Assembly: GCA_028023455.1 (NCBI GenBank)
Contig: JAQFVV010000012.1
Location: 15,082,364 to 15,146,363, forward strand
Length of the DNA stretch: 64,000 nt
Source of the DNA: Epiperipatus broadwayi
Taxonomy: Eukaryota > Onychophora > Udeonychophora > Euonychophora > Peripatidae
Direction of reading: 5' to 3'
Shown here one piece after another: positions 48,455 to 59,113 of this stretch (positions within the stretch are counted from its first letter, which is position 1; each line of letters opens with the position of its first letter). A model generated the notes under the pieces. That model ran no database searches and was not told the origin of the DNA. It saw nothing but the letters and a program-made list of their open reading frames with translations. Made by a program: the position numbers and the translations under genes.

Positions 48455-49155
48455 TGTTATTACTTTTTATATCATGGAGATCAGTTGTTAAATAGTTCAA
48501 TTAATTAATAATTTATAGTTCAGATATATTTTCATGTTTTATTGGTCTCTTAATTTAATGTTTCCATTATTAAAAGTATCTAAAATATTATGAAAGTATT
48601 ATACAGATGAAATATTTTATATTATCTTATCTCATCTGCATAGGTACACCAAGAACTTTCTAGAGTATATAGTTTCATTAATGATACTTGTAGTACTGAT
48701 ATACTTTTATATAGTCTTTTTCTTCAATCATTTTAAATGTTCATCATCTATCACTTTAATAAATAAATAGTCAATTATTTTAGTATATGTGTTATTTTAA
48801 TGGTACATTGCTTTAAAAAAACTGTCCCTTTTGTTTTGCTTTCATATAAATATTCATAATAGTTTAAAATTGATTGAATACAATAAAAATACCCTTGTTA
48901 TTTAATCATATCATTAATAATAAGTTGCAATTACAGATTTAAATTTTAAGACTATTACTTATCATACTAAGAATAGTACTTATCATGCTTAATCTTTTAA
49001 TCCTGAGATTATTTTAAATTGGATTCATGTAATATGAAAGCTTAAAAGGAAATTATAAGCATGAACAAGGATTTTGAATTTAATTATTTATTTATTAAAA
49101 TCCTGTTTGCAAACATAATATATTTTAATAACCTAATAAAAGATATTTGGTTACA
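48455..49155 (+). repeat. 5' LTR (about 700 bp)
   Basis: Starts TG near 48455 (exact start uncertain because the first 15 bases differ from the 3' LTR) and ends GGTTACA at 49155. Matches the 3' LTR in blocks such as GTTTTATTGGTCTCTTAATTT and GATATTTGGTTACA. It lacks about 430 bp present in the 3' LTR after position 48718. Confidence 0.8.
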
Positions 49156-49159
49156 CATT

Positions 49160-49177
49160 TGGCACCCAAGCATGTGA
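49160..49177 (+). promoter_or_regulatory. putative tRNA primer-binding site
   Basis: TGGCACCCAAGCATGTGA starts four bases after the LTR end and begins with TGG, the complement of the tRNA CCA tail. The tRNA species is not assigned. Confidence 0.6.
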
Positions 49178-49689
49178 TCCGATGTTTGACTGAAAAATGC
49201 AGCAAGATAACATTTAGCATAAATAAATGGCTTGATAGTATACAAAAATCTTGTATTTATAGTTTAATTTATAATATATTATTAGTAAATCAAGATTTAC
49301 ATGTGTAAGATTGTTACCATATTTTTCTTTCTCAATTTGGTTAAATTTTTTTATGTGACCTTAGATAATAATTTTTGTGGTAATTAATATATATGAAATT
49401 TCAATATCATCTTGGAATTTTAGATAATTGCAGGTACTTCAGTTGGTTAAAAAAGTGTAGTATTCAACGAATAAGTTATATTCAAAAATTTTTTTTTGAT
49501 ATTATTTGTGTATTATATAAAATATTTTTCTCTAAGACAGTCAATGAAAATACTGATGTTAAAGGGGTGTTTGGTAATCTTCATATTAATATTAGGTTTT
49601 AATATTTATTTGCATTATAATTATTTATCATTCCATGATTGTTTATTTATCTTATTTAAAAATGTAATTCCTCACTAACATTTTACATT

Positions 49690-51450
49690 TAAGGATAAAT
49701 AATGCTAACACTAATGTATTGGGTCGGTCTAAAAGTGTTGTAAAACAAGGTATTATACAAAAAATTATGCAGATACTTAAAGAATTAAATAATTAGATTG
49801 ATGCTTCTCAGGTTGATTCTGATAGTAAATATAATGCTTCTCGAGTTGACTAAAAAAAATTAAACTATAAGTCTGATACTTCTAAAATTGATTCTGATGT
49901 TAAATATAATGCTGCTCGAGCCAAGTTTAATGAATTTAGAAATCAATTAGAAAAAAATTATAAGAAATCTAGAATAAATTCTGATATAAAGTTGAATGAG
50001 ATAAAGACTAATCTAGATGTTTATAAAATTGATTCAGATAGTAGATTTAATGGAGAAATTTGATAAATCTATTTACAAATGGAAAGATGAATTAAAGTGA
50101 TTAGAAGTATATCAAAATAATTTTATAAAATAGAAATAAAGAAAGTAAATGCTTTCAAAACAAAACTAAAAGTTAGATGATATGAAAAGAGAGATTGGAG
50201 AAATAAGTAAATCAGAGTTAAAGGGAATTCATAAATCTCAGACTAAATCTGGAGAAATAAAGAAGTTACAAAAGCATATAAAAGAAATATCTGAAAAATA
50301 TAAGAGCTGGTATGAACAAATACATGAAAGCAATCAAAATATATCAGAGAAGTTAGAAATTTTAAAAGAGAAATAAAAAAGTAAACAATAAAATTACCTA
50401 GAACAGACAAAATATATAGAGAAAGTAATAGAGAAAATAAATATAACTGAGCTAATTCAAGAATTAAAACAGAAAGTGCATGCATTACAAATTATTGACA
50501 ATAGTAAAACTTTAGATAAATTAGACACTAGTGTTAAAACTATAAGGAATGATGACAAAGACAAATATGTCCCAGATACTTTAAGTATATGGAGTTTAAT
50601 AAAAAATTTCTAGCCATAATAAAATAAATATATACCATAATAATAATAAATATATCCAGAGCTAACATTAGAACCAAAGGATCTTTCCAAAAACAATTCT
50701 ATAGTTTCAAGATTTTCGCAGAATAGTGTTTAGGTAAGATTATTATGATAATCTTAAAGAGTATGTAAATGGACTAAAAGAGTTGAGTCATTTAAATGAA
50801 AAAAAAAAGTTAACTATTGCCAGAAACCATTTATATGTTTTAGCAAAAGATTGGTGGCAATCACTTTTTGACAAACCAAAACATATGATTTTAAACACCT
50901 TATAATGTCAAGTTTCTGGAGTGAAAACCGACAAGATAATATAAGATACCACATCTCTCAGGAAAAATATAATCCTAGTAGTGAAAATTATACTTTTTGT
51001 TTCAGAAACCAGACTGCTAAACTGAAGACTTTCACTGCATTCCCTCTATTGAAACATCAAATAATAAGAATTATAAAGCATAGCTTACTGAGGCACATTG
51101 AGCAAACTCTAATTGCTGCAGATAGGTATACCATAGAAGGGATTCCTGAGATATTGGGGCTTTAGAAACAAGTGACAAAACTCCAGAAAATATAAATACA
51201 ATAAAGAATCATCTCATTATTCAATCTCTAATGTAAACATATCTAAAATAAGAAACCCATTTAAAAATAAAAAAATATAATAGGAGTAGAAATCATCATT
51301 TGGGTAGACAAATTCTTTACAATACTATTAATTTAAATACTATTAGAACTAAAGAACCAATTAGAAATGCTGATGACATAGGAAATTATCCTGTAGATGA
51401 AGTTCAAAATACTTCTATTAAAGTATGAGGGGTTAAAACAAAAATGTGCA
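49690..51450 (+). pseudogene. gag remnant with internal peptide repeats and capsid segment
   Basis: 49790-50060 encodes degenerate repeats built on KIDSDVKYNA (variants VDSDSKYNASR, INSDIKLNE, IDSDSRFNG), interrupted by stops. 50182-50590 is a Lys/Glu-rich coiled-coil-like stretch. 50741-50902 is capsid-like: LKEYVNGLKELSHLNEKKKL, then ARNHLYVLAKDWWQSL, which fits the A-x-x-W signature of Ty3-type gag. The C-terminal part continues in another frame at 50905-51165. Multiple frameshifts; not functional. Confidence 0.7.
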
Positions 51451-51559
51451 TTAAACTAAAAAGCATTTTGTTGGAAAGTTCCTCACTACGGAGGCAGATT
51501 GCTAATTTGGGGACTATAGATTTTGATATAGAGGACTTGAACTCAATTTATCCACTGAA

Positions 51560-52253
51560 CAATTGAGTATTAACAATTGTCCTGTAATTAATGTAATTAT
51601 TGAAAGGATTAAGACTAAAGCTCTACTGGATATGGGTAGCCAAGTATCCATACTATCCAAACATCTATTTAATAAAATAATAATAGAAATCAATAAGTAC
51701 CCTCCTTACTCTTGAAATAATTACAAGTAACATTAACCAATGGCAAGAGACATAAATTATATAGTAAACAAATAGGGATTACTATGAAAATTAATAATAC
51801 TAATATTTTTCTAATCATGCCTGGGCTGATTCATGAAATTATTATCGTCTCAGATTTCATGAATAAATATAATTGTTTCATTGATTACCAAAATCAGCAA
51901 ATCAAACGCCAGCATGAAATTTGTTGTTTTAATGGAATGCTTCCATTTCATCTATAAATTTACTATGCATTCAAGAAATATCGTTTGAATTAAATATTAA
52001 ATTAAGACTCTAATAAATTAAGTAGTTATTATAAAAAAAATTCTGTCAATTATTATTTCAATATAACATATTCTCCAGGATACACCAGGCATTATTGAAA
52101 GATATGCTCACCATTTAAAAGATTACAATCATTTTCATTGCGAAACATCCAATCCTGTATCAATATAACAATGATGTACATCAACAAATGAATAAAATAT
52201 TAGAGTGGAAAATTATTAAAAAATTTGATTCTGCATATATTAATCCTTTAGTG
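51560..52253 (+). pseudogene. protease and N-terminal RT remnant of the LTR element
   Basis: KTKALLDMGSQVSIL (about 51610-51655) is the retropepsin active-site strand, with DMG where DTG or DSG is required, so the protease would be inactive. After a frameshift, LTNGKRHKLYS and IIIVSDFMNKYNCFIDYQNQ match the flap and C-terminal hydrophobic strand. From 52125, KHPILYQYN and ILEWKIIKKFDSAYINPL match the start of a Ty3-type RT. The element then breaks off into the LTR before any RT catalytic motif. Confidence 0.8.
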
Positions 52254-53382
52254 TGTTATCATGGAGATTGGTTGTAAATTAATTAATAATTATTTATAAT
52301 TAAGATATATTTAATATTTTCATGTTTTATTGGTCTCTTAATTTAATCATGTTTCCATTATTAAAGATATCTAAAGTATATGCATGAAAGTATTATATAA
52401 TTGAAATATTTTATAAATATTATCTTATCCACATAGATATACCAAGAAATTTCTAAGTATATAGTATCATTAAAGATACTTGTGGCACTGATATACTTTT
52501 ATAGATATTATTTGTTCAGTTAATAAAATACCTGACAATATTACATTATAGTTATAATTTATTCAGTTAAGTAAAACTCCTGACAATATTGTGTTAGTTA
52601 TAATTATAATGTGAATTTAATAAGGAGGTTATGTACTGCCATCTATACCTATTAAAATTATGGTAAAATAAAACCATATATTAAGAATATATATCAGTTT
52701 ATCATCCAGATACCTATAGAAAATAAATCTTAACATTTAACAAGAGGTCTAGTAAATATTCATCTGTTTGTTTATTGTTTATACTCTAATTTCTTTAAAT
52801 AATACTTAGCAACTTTCTCCAATATTGTGTTTTCATTTTGCATCACATTAAAAAACTTCATATTTATTCATAAGTTAGAAATTATTTTCCTAATGTAAAC
52901 ATTGTGACAATACTATGTTATTGTTGAGAATTACATTTTATATTTTGTTAATTACCTAGGCATTTTCTTCAATCATTTTAAATATTTATCATCTATCACT
53001 TTAATAAATAAGAATGCTCGCATTATTTTAGTATATGCATTATTTTAAAGATGCAATGCTTTAAAGAAACACTGTCCCTTTTATTTTGATGCTCTTATAT
53101 AAATATTCATAATAAATTAGTAGTTCAAGGTATTGACTGAATACAATAAAAATACTCTTTGTCATTTAATCATATCATTAATAATAAATTAGAATTAAAA
53201 ACTTAAATTTTAAGAATATCATTTATCATACTTAATCTTTTACCGTGAGTTTATTTTAAATTGGACTCATGTAATATAAAAGCTTAAAAGAGAATTATGA
53301 GCCTGAGCAAGGATTTTGAATTTGATTACTTATTTATTCAAATCCTGTGTTTTAATATCCTAAAAGGAGATATTTGGTTACA
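52254..53382 (+). repeat. 3' LTR (about 1.13 kb)
   Basis: TGTTATCATGG to GGTTACA. It contains about 430 bp (52507-52970) not present in the 5' LTR, bordered by ATACTTTTATAG and TTTTCTTCAATC. Either the 5' LTR lost it or the 3' LTR gained it; short repeats of ACCTGACAATATT inside hint at local duplication. Confidence 0.8.
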
Positions 53383-54402
53383 ATATATAATGTACATTAA
53401 TGTTCTATATGAGTATGTGGACAATTAATAATTAATTTGATATTAATATTCAAAACTGTTTAGCTGGGCTCTAATACAGAGCATCTTTGTCATTTTACAA
53501 TTCAATTACAGATTCACTATTATTGTTATACAATGTATATCTACATACACATACATAGAACCACACAAATAATACATACTTAGTCAATTTGATTTCCTGT
53601 GAATATTTACAAAATTATACTTTAATACAAAATTTTAGATCAACTCAACTTTTTATTTTATTAAAACATAAAATAAATATGTTCAATTATTTTGATGTAT
53701 TAGTTTCATCTTACTTTAATGACTTAGCAGAATACTATTTAGAGTACTGTCAGAGTCAATTAAAAATAATAAAAATATCTCATTTTTTTCACCTTTAAAA
53801 AAAAATACTTGCTACATAAAGCAAGATTTTTTCTCCCATTTTAAAAAAACAAGTGCATAGAAAGAACTGAGATAACAAAAGTATCTGATATTTATATTTC
53901 AAGATAATCAAAGAGTTGCAAAAGATTAACATTTGCAAACACTACTATCTTAAATAAATATTTTTTTTTTCTTTCAAATATACAAAGAAGATATGTTTGC
54001 CTTCACAGCTAAATTTCTATCAGCCTCATCATCTGATCATGAGGTGATTAGAACCCACTAATTCATTCCTTACTTTGTAAGAAATTTCAACCTTCTTGCT
54101 GAAGTTTTTCATTGGAGATAAATGAATTTGATAATTTGAAGAAGCAACTAATAATATTTAAAATTCATTTAACTATAACCATTCCCCCCCTTAATATGAC
54201 AAAAATTACAAAAAAAAACTGAAGCAGTTGAGCATTGTTAAATAGACTTATTACTTATTCAATTAAATCTAAAATTGAAATCATATTTTACTGTACATAT
54301 TATAAGCCTTACATTATTAAAAGTTTGTACAAAAATACACAATTATTTATTACTTTTGATCTTCAAATTTATCAAACTGATTTATATATTTAATTAAAAA
54401 TT
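53383..54402. other. BAP1-like 3' UTR and downstream AT-rich DNA
   Basis: Downstream (minus) of the BAP1 stop. AATAAA occurs on the minus strand at 54346-54351, 52 bases past the stop, but such hexamers are common by chance here. No other feature was seen. Confidence 0.35.
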
Positions 54403-54603
54403 TTATTTCTTTTTTTTTGGTCTTGATCTACGCCTCCGATCAGGCTTTCTTGTTTTGTTCAATCTACCAAGTGTAACACCTTGCCTCCTTCTTATTAACA
54501 TATGCTGTTCAACTAAATCAGCAAGATGTCCCTGTTCAGCCAGCATAGATAAGAAAGTACAAATAAATTGGTCATAATTATGTGTCCGGCGACAATCATC
54601 AAC
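54403..54603 (-). CDS. BAP1: BAP1 / Calypso-type ubiquitin C-terminal hydrolase, last coding exon
   Basis: The exon encodes the final 66 residues and stop of a BAP1 orthologue: [61 protein letters not shown]1 is the nuclear deubiquitinase that, with ASXL proteins, removes ubiquitin from histone H2A (Polycomb PR-DUB). This part is the end of the UCH37-like domain, which binds ASXL, plus the basic C-terminal extension with nuclear-import signal. The acceptor is TTATTTAG|GTTGAT at 54604; the exon is in phase, open throughout and GC-richer than its flanks. Upstream exons should lie on the minus strand at higher coordinates. I found none to 64000, implying an intron over 9 kb or unrecognised exons. 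Confidence 0.93.
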   Translation of the reverse strand, partial: VDDCRRTHNYDQFICTFLSMLAEQGHLADLVEQHMLIRRRQGVTLGRLNKTRKPDRRRRSRPKKKK

Positions 54604-54642
54604 CTAAATAAATATATAAATATTATTTTAATACTGAATATT

Positions 54643-54798
54643 AATATAAAGTCATGTGATAATATTTAATTAAGATTTTAACTGTCCTCTGGCTGTTATG
54701 CTCAATAATTTTTTTACAGTAAAAAGTTATTGAATATAGTAGTTAGAGGGCAGTTCAAATCTTAAATACATTTGGTAAATACCATATGACTTTATATA
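54643..54798. repeat. MITE-like foldback in the last BAP1 intron
   Basis: ATATAAAGTCATGTG (54644-54658) pairs with CATATGACTTTATAT (54783-54797). Inner blocks also pair (GATTTTAACTGTCCTCT against AGAGGGCAGTTCAAATC). It begins only 39 bases from the splice acceptor, close to where the branch point should be. Confidence 0.75.
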
Positions 54799-54807
54799 TA
54801 TATATGC

Positions 54808-54892
54808 ATTCTATACAATGCATGATGTTTTTAGGCAAAGTCTGAAATTTTATTTTTCACATACTTTCTCTAGACATTGTATAGAATACCTA
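54808..54892. repeat. short inverted repeat, intronic
   Basis: GCATTCTATACAATG (54808 on) pairs with CATTGTATAGAATACC (about 54877-54892). It lies directly next to the MITE. Confidence 0.5.
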
Positions 54893-56875
54893 GGCATTAT
54901 AAAGAATGAAATAATTTTTAAGCAAAGTATAAAAAAAGTTTTTACTGAAAAAATATTTATGAAAATATAAGAAATACACAATATAAGATACAAGATTTAT
55001 CTACATAAGGTGAAAAAGACCAGTAATGAATTACTTGTTGCTACAAAGTAGACTAGAAGTCATTTTAAATTGTACTCAATTACCTTTTTCATACAAAAGC
55101 ACTTTAAAGAATAATGCAAAGTGTCATCACCGTATTTGTGACTCATGCTTTACCTTGTTTTTTTAATTTGATCCATTTATATTTTGTCAAGCCTAACACA
55201 AAGTAAAATTAATTGTAAAAGAGAAAGCTTTAATGGGGCAAAAATATGATTTCCCCTTTTTTATCATTAATTTCAATATCTGTGATTTCAGTTATCCATG
55301 ATTGGAAAAAAATTAAATAAAATATAAATAAAAAATAATAATTAAAAATTAATAAAAAAATGCAATTAAATTTTTCTACATTTTAAATTTTTGTTCACTT
55401 TGGGTATATACAGTATGTACAATGTACACACACTTATCAGCAGCTACTCTCTAAACTATTAGGGCCAAGAGAAAAATAAAATAAAATGAAGGAATAAATG
55501 TTACTTCTGGAAATATTTTATACATTGCCAATTTTCTTTTTGGCATTTTATGGAATGTCTAGGAAATGTATGTATGTACACAATATATATAAAAACATAC
55601 AGTATAAAGTATTAATTCAGTAAATATATAACAATATATACTTTTGATTTACCTTATAAAAATTGTGTTACTTTAGGAATTAATTGTATATCCAGTTTTC
55701 TTATTGAGCATATCATATCATTTAAATTATATCAATTTAAATATTATAAATTATTTTAAATTGCTCTCTTACTATTGACAGTCTCTTTGCAAAAAAATAT
55801 TCTCTTTATTGACTTTTCAACTTCTAAATTTCTTATCAAATAATAATGTCTTGACTTATTTTAATCTTCTTTTTAGTTACTAATTCAATTATTTGCTTTA
55901 ATTAATAAAATTATCTTTTTTATGCATAGTAAAATTTTTCTTCAATTATCCACTTGAATATTAAATGCTACTTTAAATTTGCAAGTTCAATCCAAAATTA
56001 AGATTTTGACAAATTTATCAAACTAAAGCAAAGGCAAATAACTAATTCAAATCACATTCATATTTTTGAAACTTTTTAGATGATTTTTAAAGGACCACAG
56101 CAATGTTTACTTTATTAATCTTAAATTTTTATAAATAATAAACATTTGACAGTGACAAATACCAAAAACTTATTATATATATTATTGTCTGTACAAATTG
56201 CAAATAAAACTAAATTTATTCATCATTTCAAATCAAAGTGAAATTATGATATAAATTTTCAAATGATTCATCTGTAGATTGCTTCAATATATGTTTCTTT
56301 GTTAGTAATATCCCATGTTTTTAATCCAATATTTATCTACATATAAAAATACCCTCATCCCATCCCACCTTAAATGAAAGCAAACTAAAAGATAATGCCA
56401 ATTCAAATGAAAGGAAGAAAATATTCTAGGAAAATTTAAAAAGCTGCAACACAGTTGTAGATTAGAAGTGTAAAAGATCAGAAAAATAAGGTTAGCAATA
56501 AGATGATTAATAGATATAGAGATGATAAAAAAAAAGTTCAAGCAAGTATTAAAAATCAACAGTAAATAATGAGAAAAAAAAATTGAACTAGAAAAATCAG
56601 AATTATTTAATTTATAAAAAAATAAAATGCTTTTTAATAGAAAAAATAATTACAGAACTAAAAACAATAATTGAATAAACGTTAAGAAAGAGAGAATGTA
56701 AATAATTTCTGTGATATAAATAGTTAAGACCTCATTTGTGTTAATAGAAAAAAAAAAGTAAAATAAAATAAGGCCAATTAGTTTGTACAATAATGGAAGA
56801 CAAATTAATATAAACTCAACAAAAAAATCAGTCATATATCACATGACTCAATTTTTAAGCTTGTAAATAAAAAAT
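54893..56875. other. BAP1 intron / AT-rich DNA, no exon recognised
   Basis: I looked on the minus strand for the preceding BAP1 segment (helical, Glu/Lys-rich) and did not find it. Open frames at 56302-56835 are hydrophobic by-products of T-rich sequence. Confidence 0.5.
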
Positions 56876-57177
56876 AAAGAACTCTGCTAATTTTCTCTAA
56901 TAAGCTTGATTGATAAATGCCAGCTAAACAAAGCATTTAAACATCTCTATCTTGAAAACCACTTCTTAGCCTCAGACCAATGGTTTCATGCTTTGGCACT
57001 CCTCAGGTGGCTTTGGCTTGGTATTTTTAGATCTAGTGTCTGAAACTACTCTAGTGCCTCACTGAGGAGTGCCAAAGTATGAAATCATTGGTCTGAGGTT
57101 AAGGAGTGGTTTTTTAAATGCTTTGTTTAGCTGGCATTTATCAATAAAGCTCGTTAGAGCAAATTAGCAAGCTCTTT
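56876..57177. repeat. foldback element, arms about 130 bp
   Basis: GATAAATGCCAGCTAAACAA, CCTCAGACCAATGG and TTTGGCACTCCTCAG in the left arm pair with CTGAGGAGTGCCAAA, CCATTGG-like, and TTGTTTAGCTGGCATTTATC in the right arm around a loop near 57030. GC-richer than surroundings. No coding content. Confidence 0.8.
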
Positions 57178-57929
57178 ATTTTTTAATATAAACCCAATTT
57201 CATATGATATAATAAAATGCACAATTCTCCTACACATTTTTTAAAAATAATTTTTAATTTAATTTTCAAATTGTTTCAACTGACTTGTGGCCTTGGATCA
57301 AAGACCTGTAAATATTCTACATTTTATTATATATCATATATCGATAACAACCATACCATATTTTAACTTATATATATATTTAAAATGATTATAATTGTAA
57401 CTAAACATATTTTTCAATATACAAAACAAATTTCAAATCTTAATCCTTATATATAAAAAACAAACAGATAACAACTAATAACCATACATTTATATTCTTA
57501 AAATTATAAAATCAAACAGTCTTTAATAAAATAATTAATTTTATATCTTATATTTTTTTAAAAAATTATATATCTAATATTAATATAACTATAAATAAAA
57601 AATTGTGTTCTTTTTTTAATGAACACTTGATAAAAACTGTAAATAAACTTATATTAAAACATTATTGATATGTTTTACCTAGTAAATACGTAGAGAGCAG
57701 AACAATATGTGTACATTTTAGCGCTTTTTTAAATACTTGATTTTTAATAATTAAATACTGCCTGATGCTATACTATCAATGAAAAATGAAATAGGCATTC
57801 ATATAACCCTACAATACTAGCCAAAACAATAAAATTTTATTACAATTCTTACACAATCATGGTTTCATCTATTAACAAATAAATCTCAAATGAAATTCAA
57901 TTAAACATATAACATATATATATATATAA
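57178..57929. other. AT-rich DNA ending in a (TA)n tract
   Basis: No feature except TA-rich runs. The run at 57911-57927 abuts the PLE3 left end. Confidence 0.55.
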
Positions 57930-57987
57930 AATATTAACTTAAAAATGAAGTTAAAAAAAAGAAGTTATAAATAAATATAATAAAAAT

Positions 57988-58030
57988 AAGCTAAACGTTT
58001 TCGAGGATCCATGCCTCATAATCATAGCTT
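57988..58030 (-). ncRNA. hammerhead-like motif in PLE3 3' region, left arm
   Basis: Minus-strand order: AAGCU (stem I), AUGAUUAU in place of CUGAUGA, GAGG-CAUGGAU-CCUC (stem II), GAAA, AAC/GUU stem III without loop (its first A is the last A of GAAA), U, AGCUU pairing perfectly with AAGCU. Helices are excellent; the core differs at the first base and at its end. Confidence 0.55.
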
Positions 58031-58079
58031 TCTTAAAAATACATAATAAAATATATACAAAGATATATAAAATTAGCAC

Positions 58080-59113
58080 GTGTTACGTGGACTATTTCTT
58101 CGATATATCAAAGCAAGTGTCTTTTCTATTTATAGCATTAATATAGAATGCTTCTTTTATTTTCCTCTTATGATCATTTGATTCAGTGCATAAAATTACA
58201 GGATTGGAAGGAATAAAATTGTGTCCAGATTTCATGGAATGCTTCAAAAATACAGAAGATATATTGTTGTTCTTCTGAGCTCTCTTGTAAGTGTACATGT
58301 GTTGAGCAAGCCTAGTATTAACAGTAGCTTTAGTTTCACCATAACATACAGCAAGACATTTTTCTTGAGGACAAGAAATGGAATAAACTACATGTGGGGT
58401 GAATGAACGATCAATATGATCTTCTGAGTTTGATCAATCTATTAGAATTAGGAGGAGTTCTAAATCCAATTTTAAACTTATTGAATAATGCTTTAGTTAA
58501 TTTGTTAGATATTTTGGAAATATAAGGAATAGTAATTCTAGGAAGTTGAACACATGGTACAACACTATTTATTTTATTATGGAATTTAGAAATATAATTT
58601 TTAATAGACCAAAGTTTAAAACCTGCTTTCATCAAATCTTTAATAAAATTATTCAGATTTTCTTTTCTGTCTGCTTCATATTTACAAAGATGCAAATTTC
58701 TAAATAAGAAAGCATTTAAACCAGCAAATTTATGTGATGCAGTTGAGTTAGATTTAGGGTGAATACAGCTTCCAATTTCAAAAGGCTTAATTATCATCTT
58801 GTAATCTATACATTTATTATTTCTTGATAATGAAAGGTCAAGATATTTGATTTCTTTATTGTTATTTTCATATACAATGCTAAGTGATAAATTAGATAAA
58901 CTTTGAAGTTCTTCTCATATATGTAAAATATTATCCATAGAGGAAATAATAATATATCATCCACATACCGAATATATGTAAAATCAAGTGTGGAATTGTA
59001 ATATTTTGGTATTATAGAGCTCTCAAATTCATTTAAATAGACATTAGATAAAATGCCACTGACAGGTAAGCCCATTGGCCATCCATCTTTCATGGTATAC
59101 CACTTGTTTTCAA
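58080..59113 (-). pseudogene. PLE3 RT-endonuclease, left arm, frameshifted
   Basis: Same protein as the right arm from WYTMKDGWPMGLPVSG onward. It keeps YVDD (right arm has YMDD), then loses frame by a one-base deletion after DDI near 58952. The frame recovers at 58797-58411, and breaks again near 58430 where two bases of AACAACTC are missing. The endonuclease tail at 58298-58092 is open and identical over its last 68 residues. Confidence 0.85.

Larger units (their letters stand above)
48455..53382 (+). mobile_element. Ty3/gypsy-type LTR retrotransposon, internally deleted and dead
   Basis: Two related terminal repeats (48455-49155 and 52254-53382) flank decayed gag, protease and the first part of RT in the plus direction. 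The sequence jumps directly from early RT into the 3' LTR, so most of RT, RNase H, integrase and the polypurine tract are deleted. All frames carry stops and frameshifts. Candidate 5-bp flanks (AAGTA, ATATA) do not match, so no target duplication is supported. Confidence 0.85.

Noticed and set aside
48454-53387. Target-site duplication for the LTR element
   Set aside because: The 5-bp flanks AAGTA and ATATA do not match.
56302-56835. Hydrophobic minus frames as membrane proteins
   Set aside because: They arise from T-rich sequence on the minus strand, lack splice or start context and have low-complexity composition.
58221-58406. 61-residue plus frame
   Set aside because: Antisense shadow of the left-arm PLE3 endonuclease.
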